From Plectrocnemia conspersa (taxonomy: Eukaryota > Arthropoda > Insecta > Trichoptera > Polycentropodidae), in contig VTFK01000003.1 in assembly GCA_009617715.1 (NCBI GenBank), forward strand, positions 992,001-1,056,000: a stretch of 64,000 nt of DNA. Direction: 5' to 3'. This document shows, piece after piece, positions 38,090 to 51,419 of the stretch (its first letter is position 1; each line of letters opens with the position of its first letter). The position numbers were made by a program, and so were the translations under genes. A model generated the notes under the pieces. It was not told where the DNA came from, did no database searches, and saw only the letters and a list, made by a program, of their open reading frames with translations.

Positions 38090-38500
38090 ATTTGAATTCG
38101 TATGCACTGCGCTCGGATGTATGTAAATGCGCCGTGACGTCACATCTGCATTGGCCATTTAATCACACATAATATATGTACATATGTACACCTAACCTAA
38201 CATTGTATTTAAATTAAAAATATTTAGCTTCTAAAATCGCCACTTTTTCGGTGATTCGTCACGATGTGCGTGTCGCAGGCCACTTTGAAAGAAGAATCCA
38301 GTTGTTCGCAAGCATCGGCACGCGTGCAGCGCGGCGATAAGAAGTTTTCAATTTATCGCCGGCAATGCATTAAGGGCGGGATAAACAATCCAAGTTGCCG
38401 GCTCTTTCAGAACAAACTACGCCACTGGCTTTTCACCAGTGAAGTGTCGTGCGTGTCGCTTAACTTCGCCGTGCGTAGGGGTGTTACTTTAAATTTAATT
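38090..38500. promoter_or_regulatory. GC-elevated island with CRE and hairpin
   Basis: TGACGTCA lies at 38135-38142. A hairpin, CCACTGGCTTTTCACCAGTG, lies near 38421. A plus-strand frame of 138 codons (38264-38680) begins here and runs into the AT-rich flank. Its first half looks Ser/Arg/Cys-rich without domain motifs, and no splice signals or bias support it, so I annotate the DNA as a regulatory candidate. Confidence 0.3.
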
Positions 38501-38687
38501 AAACAAACAACTCTTAGCGTCGTACAAACAAACTATAACTTTAAAATGCGTGCTTTTGTAAATACATTGTTTTCAAGTGGTTGTGGCTTTAGCTATGCGC
38601 TGAAATATTCCACTCTAAAGGAACACCTATTAGAAACAATTGATGTTTGTTGTGCAACGATTGCAATGTGTTATTTATAAGTAATCT

Positions 38688-38740
38688 CGGACGTCGAGTT
38701 GGACCAGTGGAGATGAAGAGAAAAGCCGCAGCTTTTACGA
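38688..38740 (+). repeat. Dispersed repeat R1, copy 4
   Basis: GGACGTCGAGTTGGACCAGT then AGATGAAGAGAAAAGCCGCA and GCTTTTACGAGC. The left half is almost identical to copy 21146; the right half is more diverged. Confidence 0.55.
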
Positions 38741-38749
38741 GCAATAATT

Positions 38750-40900
38750 AAAGAACCCTGTAATCCATCAGCGTGAATCGGTGACAGTTGATATGCAAAG
38801 ACAGGTCCCGAAACAAAAACAGAAAGCATGTCTTACATACAATTAAAGGATCAAATCAGTAGGTCGCAAAGGTTGGAGACCAAAAAAAGCTATATATTAC
38901 GCTATTAAGTCATAAACAATAGCAGGTCAGTTGACTCTTGCTCAAAGCAATCGGCCCACGATGTTGATTGTTCTTTCAAATATATATGAGGATTCTAAAC
39001 TGTAAGAAGATCATTGGAAAAAAAATAGTAAAGTGTTCTAAAGGTATTTACAGCTATTTATTTATTTTTAAATACACTGTTCCAAGTTATGGTTTACATC
39101 ATATTTGCCATTGTTATCCATTATAAAATTTTGACAATACTAACATTAGAGAAAGTAGATATTCTACACAGTATATAACCAAAAAGTAATGACTTTCCTA
39201 CGATAATACATCAAAAATCATTGGCATGGATTGTTGAAATTTAAAACATTGAATTCCATTTATGCTTTTTAAAGATTTGCGGTTAATAGTATTTTTGGTT
39301 TATTTTTAAAATATGTATATGTAGATACAAATGAAGATGCTATCATAGAGAAAGATAAATCTGATAATATTAACTTATGTTCATATTACCATATATTTAT
39401 AGATGAATTTGAACTTTGAATATTTTACTTAGTGCCATATTTTAAAACACTAAAACTATTATAAATAATTTTGTAGTATTTATCATTTTTCATATCATGA
39501 TCAAAAAAAAAATACTTTTGGTGGTCTTTGTTTTTTTTTTACAATTTAGAGCAAATCACTTAAAAAATATTACGTATTCAAGAATTGGTGTAATATTACA
39601 TAAGTAATGACTTTTTTGCTTTTATCAAATTGTAAAAGTACTTATGTTGACTTATTTATATATTTTAGTATATCATTAATGCATTTATTTAACAAATATG
39701 CATTAATGATAAGTGAAATGTCTTAGTTAAATGCACAATTTTCACAGAAAAATATTAATAAAACAGTAGAATAATTTTTGTCCCAAACTTGAGTGATTAT
39801 TCGCTAATTAACGTCTTAGCCTTTAATAAGAATATACTTAAATTAAATTAATTTCAATGATAGATTCGTCGTAAAAAATACTTTTCCTTAATCTTCAAGT
39901 TTCTAGTCTCGAAGTTTTAAAGCCCACTTCAAGATTTTGTTTTAGCTTTTTTCCCCTTAAATTTACGGCTTATGGAAAGAGTTCGGATTTATTCCAAGAT
40001 GTTCGAACTTCTGACATCTTGTTCAGATTCTGCCAGAAAGTCTCATATATCAGTACTTACAAAACTAGCACAGTTTAAATACAATTTATCCAATTCAGAC
40101 CAAGTAAAAATTTAAAAAAATAGAGCCTAACTTTCTTGACCCATTTCTTCACTATGTATAATAAAATAAAAAACCTATTATCTGTAAATAAAGATGGAAT
40201 ATCCATATTTATTAAACCATTTAAATTAATTTTGAATAGCGTGACATGAATAATTACTTAATTTCCTGATTTTAATCTTATTTAATATTTGTTTTAATTT
40301 ACCATTTGACCTTTATTAAAAATGCGGTTTTAAGCATTTATAACATGATGATTTATAATTAAATTTATTTTAATAATGTAAAAAGTAAATAACTGCAAAT
40401 AAAAATACAAAACACGCAACTCTGCATTATAGAAATGCTGTGGAATAAATAGTTTTGAGATTTTTTTATGATTGAAAAAAGACTTTTTCATAGCCTAATT
40501 TTTCTCTTAGTTAATTTAAATTTTTCATTGAAAAAATAATTATTAGCGTTTTGTAAATATTTATGAAACTTATTTACAAATAATTATTGCCCATAAAAAT
40601 TATTTATGACAGCTGTGTCATTAGCTTATATTGATAAATTAGTTTTTTTCAATAGGAATGTCATTAATAAATGTCATTAAAGAGGAACGGCCCTAGCAAA
40701 CTACGCTGCAAGAATCCAACTAAAAATTTACACAGTATTGATAGTTCATTGTATATATAAACAACAGTTTTTTCCTTGCATGTGTATAAAATATTATTAA
40801 GTAGCTCAAAAAGCAAAACAAAAAATTAACATCACTGCTTAAGTAACCAAAGTTGCTTAATTTCCGTATAAGAAATTTGTCAAATTATTAGCAATAAGAT
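38750..40900. other. AT-rich noncoding stretch with a hairpin
   Basis: Perfect 14-base inverted arms (TATCATTAATGCAT) lie at 39671-39684 and 39698-39711. Nothing else identified. Confidence 0.5.
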
Positions 40901-40914
40901 TATTCGCATTTTCA

Positions 40915-41400
40915 CTAAGTCGCGGCTCACTGAGAAACTGCTGTCAAATAAGGCCGGATTAAAGCTTTACACGACGGGAAAATAAAAGCCATATCGAGAG
41001 TAATCGAAACTAATTCGCGTGACGTCACCGCTCGCAAAGTAAGCGCCTCCCCCTTGCACTTTGCCGAATTCGCGAGCGATGACATCCGCGACACAATTAT
41101 CTCCATTGATCCAGCATCCGCTCCGGGAGCAATTTCGCTCTCGTTTTCACGGACGAACAATTTCACTCTCGATAAGGGCGGGCGCGCGTCGTCCGAACGG
41201 ATGGAATTTATGAGCAGCTTTGCCGCTCTTATCCTGTGGAAATGGAAAATTCGTGTTTAAGGTCCCGTTGTAAATTTAGCCTTGATTCTTTTATTTTTTC
41301 AAAAGAGGAAGACGCGTTCGAGCTTTAGACGGCGATAAACGCCCTTTTAGGGATTTAACTTTGCCGATCGTTCTACGAATCGAACTCGTCCTGCTCCACT
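40915..41400. promoter_or_regulatory. Large GC-elevated island with CRE
   Basis: GTGACGTCAC at 41019-41028 is followed by GCGCC and CCGAATTCGCGAGCGATG, then GATAAGGGCGGGCGCGCG near 41171. Overlapping frames are open on both strands (79 and 68 codons), which argues for stop depletion rather than coding. Confidence 0.35.
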
Positions 41401-41939
41401 TTTCAATTTTCTTTTGGATTGGAAATTCTGTCCTAAAAATAAACTGGCATTCAATACTATTAACAGAAGTAAAAAAATTGATTCTATTATATATATTGCT
41501 AAGTACTAGAGATAATAATTAAATATTGCTGATAACCAGCTTACTGTTATTAAAAACCGAAATGAAAAAATCACTATAGAGCAATATTTCAAAAAAATAT
41601 GAATGTAAAAAATATTTATTTTTTTGCGGACTATATTTATATATTTTATGGAAATGTGTTTTATTTAATAAAAAATAATATTTCTTGTAATAAATATATT
41701 TGATCTAATATATAAATTCGAAAGAAATTCAGAGCCAATTCAAAAAACATAAGAAAACTTTTATTAGATAATATTTTTTTTTTATGAAAATATAATATGC
41801 CTCTTGTTTTTAAGTTTAAAAGCTATTCTTTAAAGTGTATAGCTTGGAAATTGTCCAATGAAATACTGTCTCTATTACTGAGTTGCTTTGTGGATTCGTC
41901 TGATATATTTTTACCTAATTATTATACATATGTAAACCA

Positions 41940-42105
41940 TAAGCAACTAGTGTGACTTAATACTTGAAGGCACAGGATTCGAATCCTATATTAAGCCTAG
42001 TGTTTTTTTTATTTTTGAACGTAAAATCAAAATAAATAAATATTATAAAATTAAAATGAATCATCACATTTTTGGTTTTCTCAGATTTTCCTAATCTCAT
42101 AGATA
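41940..42105 (+). repeat. tRNA-derived SINE-like fragment, second copy
   Basis: GCACAGGATTCGAATCCTAT holds a B box; AAGCCTAGTG and TTTTCCTAATCTCATAGA follow, matching the layout at 17040-17180. Confidence 0.4.
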
Positions 42106-42334
42106 AATAATAATACTTAATAAAGGATTAAAAATTTACAATATAAAAATATGTAAATAGATAAATAAATCAATTTTTAGTATAAAGTAGGAAAGTCTAG
42201 TTTGCAAAAATTTTATAGGCCTTAAAAAAAAAGAGCGAACCGGTTCATTTCGGACAATTAAAATGTATAATTTAAAAATAATAATATAATCATTATTCAT
42301 AATAATAATATTTTAGTCTTTATTTATAACCTGA

Positions 42335-42465
42335 CAGGCATAAATGTGTTAGCCCAATGCGTTACAATGGGGGGTAAATCTATATAAACTAATTAAGTCA
42401 GATACATTGAATACCTTCAAATAAGTATAAACCTCCAAACATTTTAGTCTGGGAATCAGTGAAAT
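42335..42465 (-). repeat. Dispersed repeat R2, copy 2
   Basis: Counterpart of 6450-6585: AATGCGTTACAATGG, TTAAGTCAGATACATTGAAT and TTTAGTCTGGGAATCAG, in the same order. Confidence 0.5.
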
Positions 42466-42499
42466 CTATTTATTAAAATATTAATTAAAATATGTATTA

Positions 42500-43213
<714 letters not shown>

Positions 43214-44028
43214 AATTTGTGTTTCATGTCCTTTGGAGTTTTCTCTATATTTCGCCATAAATGTTTTTAGCATCATCAAGAGATATATGATACAGTTTTT
43301 TTTAATCTTCGCACAAGTAAGAGTTTTAGAGTCGCATTTTAAATAATTTTGGCTTTTATATCAAAAACACGGTAATCAAAATTGTTATCTAATCTCCTAC
43401 CTGCTCCACGGATAGGAACGTACTAAAAAATATACGTGACTATGTTATTTTACAGATTTCTTATCCAGCATACTACCTAATAAGAAAGGGTGATGTTTGT
43501 TTTTCTCATATGAAAGCTTTGAGGATATGTCCTATAAGCTCTCTTTATCATTAGTATTAATTTTCTTCTATAACACTTAAATTGGTTACAAATTAACTCC
43601 AATAAGACATTTTTAATGGTAACGTAACCAAAAATAAAAAATAGTAAAATTCACAATGGTAGCTTTTTTCTTAAAAGCATGTTTGTTATTTATTATTATG
43701 ATGATATTTTTGTTTAGATTATATTATATCATAATAAATATAATAAACAATAATTTTGCCATTTTAACAAAAATTAACAAATAAACCACAATTTATTTTG
43801 CTTATGCTTGGTTTATTTTTTTATTATATGTAATGTACAATATTTTTTCGCTGATTTCCCAGTTTTTTTTTACTATGATCCTTTGATAAAATAAAGATGA
43901 AGTTTACTCACCAAATTTTGTATTTATTCGAATGAAAGTACAAATTAATAAAAATTAATATTTTATCGGTAAAAAATCATTCAGCGTTCATTGATTTAAC
44001 AGTTATCGTGTACGCATTTTTTCACGTC

Positions 44029-46756
44029 TTAACACTTTACCTACCGCTCACGCCAATTGGCGTCCTGAGTGTGCCGAAAGTTAAACACCGCAGACGCCAA
44101 TTGGCGTCCTGTGTATGTTTTCGTTTCCATGTCAAATTAAAAATATATGTTTAGTGTTTTATTTGCTTTTTTTTTAAGAGATGACTAAAAATTTGTGTGA
44201 ATTTTCATTTTATTTTATTTTTTTTTTTTTTTAATTATATTTAGACAAATGCGAAGGTTTTATAAATATATTTTATATTTCTTTCATCAGGCAGTTTCAC
44301 TACCAGACAAAGTTATGTATCTTTTGATGTGGTCCGAATATTTTAACAAATTTTTTCTAGACATGTTATAAATGTAACAATGCATCAATTCAAGCCATTA
44401 TTAAGTGGTTCTCAACATGTGGTTCGCCGGAAATAGAAATTAATTATTACATTTCCTTATTATTAGATTTTAAAATTGATTGATGATTTTAAAATTATAA
44501 AAGCAAGTAATCTAAGAATTTAAATAAAAATAATTTAAATTGAGTTAACCAGCGGTTCTCAAACTTTTTCAAATTTCTAAAAACTTTTATCCAGCACACT
44601 TTTTTTTCGGACGGTGTAAAAAAAAATATGATATTTTATACACAAACATATAAATATGTATATTTAAAAAATAATTTATGGGGTAAAATGGGTTTATTTA
44701 GAAATAAAAGTCAAATTACATAAAATTTAAAAAATACGATGTACATATATAAAAAGTACAAGACACTAAAAATTTATCATATCATTAACCATTAGATAGT
44801 ATTGGATTACTGAGAATCTCAAGATTGTCAGATTAGTAAGATTCTATTGTATTTTTTTCTATCCTGTTATAAGGAAATTCCAACATATTTTTTGTGAGTA
44901 AATATTATTTCCCGTCAGATAATACTGGCTTACTGGAAATACCGAATCTCAGTGACACATTATTTTAGAAAGTGGGAATTTTTTCGAGTTATTATTTTTG
45001 AATTATTAGCACGATACACATAAAAACTTATGGATAAGAATTAAGTTTAAGTTATACTATCGTGTGAAGTGCATCTGGTTTTCATTGTGCTCAGTGAATA
45101 TTCGAAAAATATTACGAACTGTTTATAAAACTTTTTTTTTTTTTTTAGTTAGATACGAGTGTAGAATCTACGTGAAAATAATTACAGTTTATGTTATTTA
45201 ATATAGTGTTAAATATATATAGATATTCCAAGTGACAATGAAAATTATAGTGATAGTGATTCAGACTCCTCTGTTCATGAAAAAAATCGTCCACATGCTA
45301 TGATGCTCATGAGCAATGAGGAAGATGAACAAAAAAAATATTTAGAAGACACTTTACAAGACACAAAACTTTATTGAAGATGACTTGTTTCCCGTTATTG
45401 CAGAAGAAACGAATAGACACCATAATCAACACATCAACAGATACAAACTGCAAATAAAATCTAAAAAATGAGTGGATGTAACGGTACCAGAATTAAAAAA
45501 TTGGTTTGAGTTGATATTGCTAATGGGCCTGGTAAAAAAGGCTCATTACACCTGTGATGAACAATACATCCACTAATAGGAACCTTGATATTTACAAAAA
45601 CCATGAGTAGAAATAGGTTTTATCAAATATTACGTTACCTGCGTTTTCCAATAATAAAAAATGTTCCTGATAATGTGGGATTACTGTTCAAAGTACAAAA
45701 ATAATTGATTATTTCTCCGAAGGATTAAAAAATATGTACAAACCAAGCCAAAACATATCTCTGGATGAGGGTATGATCCCATGGTGTGGAAGATTAAATT
45801 TTCACGTATACAACCCCAGTAAGCTCACAAAGTACGGTATAGTGATAAGAATGGTATGTGAATTAGTGTCAGGATACATATCGAAATTAAAAATATATTC
45901 AGGACCTGGAATTTTGTTACAAGATTCAATATCACATCTAACATCAGACAATAAATACAAATGGCATCATCTTATATGGACGATTTTTATAACAGTGTTG
46001 AAATAGCAAAAAAAAATATATATATGAAAAAAAATAGAATCTGTGGTACCATAAAGAAGAATCGGGTTTTACCAGAATATCTGAAAAATGCAAAATTACG
46101 AATATTTGAAACCAAATATAAACGATATGGGGTAATATTGTTGCAATTGCGAAAAACAGTAAAAAATCGAGAAACTTTAAGCTTTCATTATATAACAAGT
46201 TATTGTGAAAAGTGATTTACACGTGAAAGACAATGTAAATTATTTGTGTTTGTGCTTGGAAAATTTCACATTACGATGGAGTAAATTACAACGGTTAGTG
46301 AATATTTTATTGCAAATGAATTATATATCAGTAAACTCGTATTAGTAAAAATGTCACAATACAAAAGAAAAGTTTGCTTGCAAAAAGTTTTTACAAATTT
46401 AAAAAAGTTTGAGAACCGCTGGGTAACTCAATTTAAATTATTTTTATTAAAATTTCTAGGTATTTCGTTTTTATAATTTTAAAATCAAGATAATCATTTT
46501 AAAAATCTAATAATAAGGAAAAGTAATAATTATTTTTTATTTCCGGCGAACCACATGTTGAGAACCATCTGATAATAACTTGAATTGATGCATTGATACA
46601 TTTATAACATGTCTAGAAAAATTCAACGAAATATTCGGACCGTATCAAAAGATACATAAATTTAAATAAAAAAGGTAAAATTCGCGAAGTTTTGCGAAAA
46701 GGTGCCGGTATTTAGCGTAAGTCTGGTAGTGAAACTGCCGGTCGATAAAGTGTTAA
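44029..46756 (+). mobile_element. piggyBac-like transposon with nested inverted repeats
   Basis: Both ends sit on TTAA (44029-44032 and 46753-46756) and read inward TTAACACTTTA, as in piggyBac-family ends. The left subterminal part has two copies of ACGCCAATTGGCGTCCTG. Inside, 44291-44592 and 46380-46738 form inverted arms of roughly 300 bases sharing GGCAGTTTCACTACCAGAC, TATGTATCTTTTGAT, TTTCTAGACATGTTATAAAT, ATGTGGTTCGCCGGAAAT and AGCGGTTCTCAAACTTTTT. The arms include two motifs that look like hAT ends. Between the arms lies a broken DDE transposase. The element is degenerate and not expected to be autonomous. Confidence 0.75.
45222..46216 (+). pseudogene. piggyBac-family transposase, frame-broken
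   Basis: An acidic Ser/Asp-rich N-terminus (DIPSDNENYSDSDSDSS) starts at 45222 and reaches a stop near 45375. A later segment reads VPELKNWFELILLMGL. The catalytic core begins at 45734: YKPSQNISLDEGMIPWCGRL carries the first catalytic Asp (codon 45764). The second, in MDDFYNSVEIAKK, is at 45979 in a different frame, followed by CGTIKKNR. These are hallmarks of the DDE_Tnp_1_7 family. I count at least three frame disruptions or internal stops. The segment that should carry the third Asp and the C-terminal Cys-rich domain was not recognised. Spacing of about 72 codons between the first two Asp codons is near the family norm. Confidence 0.75.
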
Positions 46757-47039
46757 GCATCTAATATTTGTATATAAACAAACGTGACACAACAAAAGCT
46801 CCTAGGGCTTAAAGTCCAACGACTATCCAGTCGAATAAATCTCCAGTCAACGATTGATCCACTCTGTATTAGATCCAACGATATAACAGAAATTATTATT
46901 TTTAGAAAGAGCGTTGATACCCTTTTTTCTCGTAACATCACATTTTTTACTATTTAAGAAAGCGAATATTTTTTTCCTATCGCTTAAGATCAATGTCAAG
47001 ATAAATACGTATCCGAGACCATTACTATTGACCCACTTG

Positions 47040-47460
47040 ATGCAAATCCGACAGCGACTCAATTAAACACACTAATCGACCATAGCGATTAATTACCGAA
47101 ACAAACATGCTCTCAGTCGCGCGTCAACACATTAATTTCAACATTATAAACTTCCACGTCAGATTTAAGTGCGTATGTTCGAAGCTCGAAGATTGGCAAT
47201 TAACCAGCGTTCGACACGTTTTCGTGTGTTTCGCGGATTAATAATGCGCCAGCCCAGTGAAATATTAAGACCAATAACGCCATTTCCAGATGTTACTGCC
47301 TGTTCGTTTCGGGAAAACGGCTGTAAAAACCCGGCCGGGAATGTCCCCTTCGACGATTAATTACCCGGGCTTGAACGAATATAAAAAAAAAAAAAAAAAC
47401 ACCCGAAGCTTTAAGCTCGCTCCGCAGTGTATTTAATGGATACGCGTCGTTCGATTGAAT
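47040..47460. promoter_or_regulatory. GC-elevated island, candidate regulatory element
   Basis: Contains GCGATTAATTACCG, CGGATTAATAATGCG, CGACGATTAATTACCC (homeodomain-type sites) and AACCCGGCCGGGAATG. It begins about 280 bases right of the piggyBac end. A 63-codon frame (47169-47360) overlaps without other support. Confidence 0.35.
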
Positions 47461-47469
47461 TATTATGCA

Positions 47470-50430
47470 CGGTTTAATTGAATATGTAGGAAATAAAAAA
47501 GGGTTAACTTTTATTTGTTTTGAGACCGTTTGATAAAATTGGAAACTAACCTAGATTTTTTTCCTATCGAGCTCAGTGAAAAGCTCTTAGATCAAAATTT
47601 GATACTATAAACGCGTCTGAAGTGATATATTTATGTTTTCTGTAAATATATGCGCAGGACTATACGTTGATACGACATGTACATAAACACAATCATTTAT
47701 ATTTTTAGTACAATATTACTATGATACATACAAATATGAAGCAAGAAAGCAATTTACAATAAAGAAAAATAGCCCTAACATAAAAATATATAATACAATA
47801 ACAACAATTAAATAACAAATTTTAAAACTTTGAAAAACACTTATAGGAATGTTTTAATACATAAACATTTCCACAATATTTCAGTTAGTAAGTTATATTT
47901 AAGTGTTTGTAAGATAAACTCGATTTTATTTTAAATTTTTATAACTGGATCTGTAATGATCATTTAGATTAAATTAATATAATAATCACTAATTCCGATC
48001 TCCCAGATACACAAACCATTAATTATCCAACAATAACATGATATGGACTTGCTTCACTTTCTAAATCAGCGGCTCATTTAGAGAAGAGGAAATTATAAAC
48101 TTGTCAATCAAAAGAAATGACTAGAATTTTATGGATATGTCTCAAAAAGACATATTCACAAAAACTGTTGCAAACTGAAAAATGGTTACTCAGAGGATGA
48201 CATTCAGATATAGATCAGACAACAGCAAGAAAAAAAGCCGAAAATATTTGATGGACGATAAATACAATAAAGTACTGAATATACACATATTACAAAAAAA
48301 GCACTGGATCAATTTATTTTAGCTGTTTTAGAGTATGTTTAAAAAAGTATTTAACGCATTTTAAATTAAAAAATATATTGTTAACATGCTTTTACTTAGT
48401 CTTTATAGACATTTATTGTATAACAATTTATGGACTGGCACATTGATATTTACATAAAATATTATAGTCCATCCCTTAATATTTTCGTCAACGTTTCACT
48501 AAAACATTACACATGTACCATATATATTATTTATAATATAACAGACTTGCATGTCATTAGTCGTTGGAATTATTCATAATGCATATTGTTTTGGTCTCGT
48601 TGAACGTTGAGGTCTCATACCAAAAATTAAATACATGTATAAAAATTAAACACATGCTTAAGTTGTCACGTTAGGTGGCTTTTTTGGCACGCAAAGTTAA
48701 TTTATAGTCTTTATTATATGTTAGAAGATAATTTATAACATCGCTTTCATATGAGAATATATTCAGAGCTTTTCGAAAAATATTTGTATTTTGTAGTTCA
48801 GATGTGAGATATTGACATAAAATAAATTATTTCGCTTATGTCGAAAACCACCAACATACTTGTATAACCAAAACAATCGCATAAAGCTGAAGTCGAATAA
48901 TAGAAAACAACAAATAAATATTCAGATATAACTTGAAACTGTGGCAAGTTTCCACAATGCAAAAACATATATGAATTTAAGGAAAATAAATGTTAGCTTT
49001 TACAGGAAATTGATGTGAAAGCTTTTAAACATGCATGTATTTCAGTTGTTAAAAAATACTTTTTTTAATACTGTCTAACTAAAAAATGAATAGCCTTTAA
49101 GCTATTTGAAAGCTTTTTTATTAATATTACTATACTAATAATCTGACTTCTTTTAAATAATATGTTTTATTTAATTTACAACAATCATAAAATAAAACGC
49201 TAATATATAAAATAAAAATTATAGTCAAATCACAATATAAAAATATGATTTATCAAGTAAACTACATTTGAACCAATAATGTGCCTAAGTAGTAAATAGT
49301 TCTGAACTTGTATTATATTTATATCTTGAGAATGAAAAAAATTCACGTTACTCAGTTTTTTATACTCTTTTGAATAAACACTTTAATGCTTAAAAAAAAC
49401 AGCTAACAACTTTAATTTTAATGAGAGCAAAAAAAATATTTTAGTTTAGGAACAAACTTTCGAATACGTTTTCAAAAGAGAGATTCTGTCACCGTCTTAA
49501 AAAGCCACAAAAGATTTGTGACTACAGAACCTGTGTTGTTGGTCTACTACAACTTGATGACAGTGATTGTTGATTTATCTATGAAAAATTTTACTAAACA
49601 TTAGCAGGTGCCAAAATAATACGAAACATACGTTTTCGATACACGATGAAGATCAAGTTGACTTTGGTACATCTTTACAAAACAGGAATCGATCAAGTGT
49701 TAAGTAAAATATTAGGCAGAATATCCTAACAGCCCTTCAATATAAAGTCAGAAATAAAATCCGATTGTGTTGAACTACGCGATTTTCCCATTACTTCATG
49801 TCTAAAATATCGTTTTTGGTTAAAACAAACAACCATCTAGATTGTGAGATCAGATTGTCTTTATTGAAAACCGAAGCTAAATGAAAATACTCCGCAAAAT
49901 AATAATCTAAAGGTAAAAAGTATGGAATACACAGTAGATACCAAATTTTTGCCACGTCTATATAATAAAGTGTGGTCTATTTTGGTGAAACACAATACCA
50001 TTTCAATTGTCTAAATTTGACATTTTATTTTCAATTGCTCTTTATAGTTTTATATAGAATAGATAGTTTGGTTTGCTTGTAGCAGCTTGTCATACATGAC
50101 AACCAGGGCCAGAAAAACAATGATTCCAAGCCTCATGACAAAAATGTCATTCAATATATTTTTTAACGTCGTAATATAATAGCGACAAATAAATAAAAAA
50201 ATTAGCTACTGTTTCGACATATTTTCTGAAATTCTATTTTATGCAAAATATTTTAATTATGCATTGAAAATTATTAAAAATATTGACTCATAATATTTAT
50301 TTGATAATCACTCGTTTTTTTCTTTACTGCTCAGTGTTGCCATATAGTGAACTTCCAGTCCAGCTCCAAAGCAATAAAATCGTACTATCTTTAATAACAA
50401 TATAACGAGCGATAATTAAATAAAGCACAC
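47470..50430. other. AT-rich noncoding stretch
   Basis: No recognisable gene or element; the sequence between 49440 and 49880 is slightly less AT-rich without an open frame. Confidence 0.45.
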
Positions 50431-50432
50431 TT

Positions 50433-50614
50433 AAACCAAATTTTGCCCAATAGGAGAGCGCAAAAAAAACAATTATCACTTCTCAGAAGGCAAAAATTCA
50501 CGTCAAAAGCAATAAAATCGTGTCGGTGCCGTCGCAGTGGGAACGCTCGGTAACGAGCGTTCTGAGAAGTGATAATTGTTTTTTTGCGCTCTCCTATTGA
50601 GCAAAATTCGGTTT
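50433..50614. mobile_element. MITE with 55-base terminal inverted repeats
   Basis: Arms at 50433-50487 and 50558-50614 are near-perfect inverted copies (outer end AAACC-x-AATTTTGC, then CAATAGGAGAGCGC, AACAATTATCACTTCTCAGAA). The 70-base centre is GC-richer and ends with a 9-base hairpin, GAACGCTCG and complement around GTAA. It is noncoding. A target duplication is not obvious. Low divergence between the arms suggests a fairly recent insertion. Confidence 0.75.
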
Positions 50615-51059
50615 GAATATACTTTGATCAGCCCTCTTATATTAAAAGTGCATAGTAATAGCATTAAGGATAACTATCATATTTTTAAAACATAGTATAG
50701 TTCCAGACTTTTCTTTGCTTTTATAATACAATTTATTTTACACAAGTTTAATCATAGCATTTTTAATAAATTTACTAAAATTCTTGTGCTTTCCAATACG
50801 ACATAAAAGCTTACAAGGTAACAATATCATTGAGCTCTTAAAAGCATCGCTGATTTTTGAATGCCAGAATTAATAAATTAATAATTTAAATCTAGTATTT
50901 CACTTTCTGTTTCTATTCCTATTTACTCGCTTTTATTGTGGTGTTTCTAAAAAATATAAACGCAACACGCTAAAAACTTTTGATGTAGGCCAGCATGATA
51001 CCATCATTATGTTGGTAGCAATCAACACGATTGCTGTAATAGTAACCTATAAGTTTCAA

Positions 51060-51400
51060 GCATACACTCACATATAACGATCTAAAACTAAACCGGGTTT
51101 CATCGGCTGTCGCCGCCGTCAGAAAGCAGTGAAACGCTAATCAAATAATGACTCAGCACAACAGTCCGGGTTTTGAAAAGTGTTAATGGAAAATGGAAAT
51201 GGAGTCATGCGGCAGCGGACATGAGCCGTCCTTCATCGGAAAATATGGTAATTTCCACGCCAAAAACGGAAAATGTGCGAGAAAACGTGCGCCCTTTCGC
51301 ATCACCGGACCGGATCTCGGTGTCGCACATATCGATCCATTTTTTGCAAATGTGAGCATTTCACATCTGGATCACGAAAATTCAACCCTTTAAATGGCGA
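51060..51400. promoter_or_regulatory. GC-elevated island, candidate regulatory element
   Basis: Includes AATGACTCAGC (AP-1-type) near 51146, TCGGCTGTCGCCGCCGTC near 51102 and ACCGGACCGGATCTCGG near 51302. Two overlapping plus-strand frames (60 and 66 codons) are open together, typical of stop depletion. Confidence 0.35.
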
Positions 51401-51419
51401 AAAATAATGAATTGATCCA

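Noticed and set aside
38264..38680. 138-codon plus-strand frame
   Set aside because: No recognised domain, no codon bias and no splice or promoter signals. It begins in a GC-elevated island and runs into AT-rich and repeat-flanking DNA.
45944..46198. Minus-strand 84-codon frame opposite the piggyBac transposase
   Set aside because: Antisense shadow of the transposase remnant.
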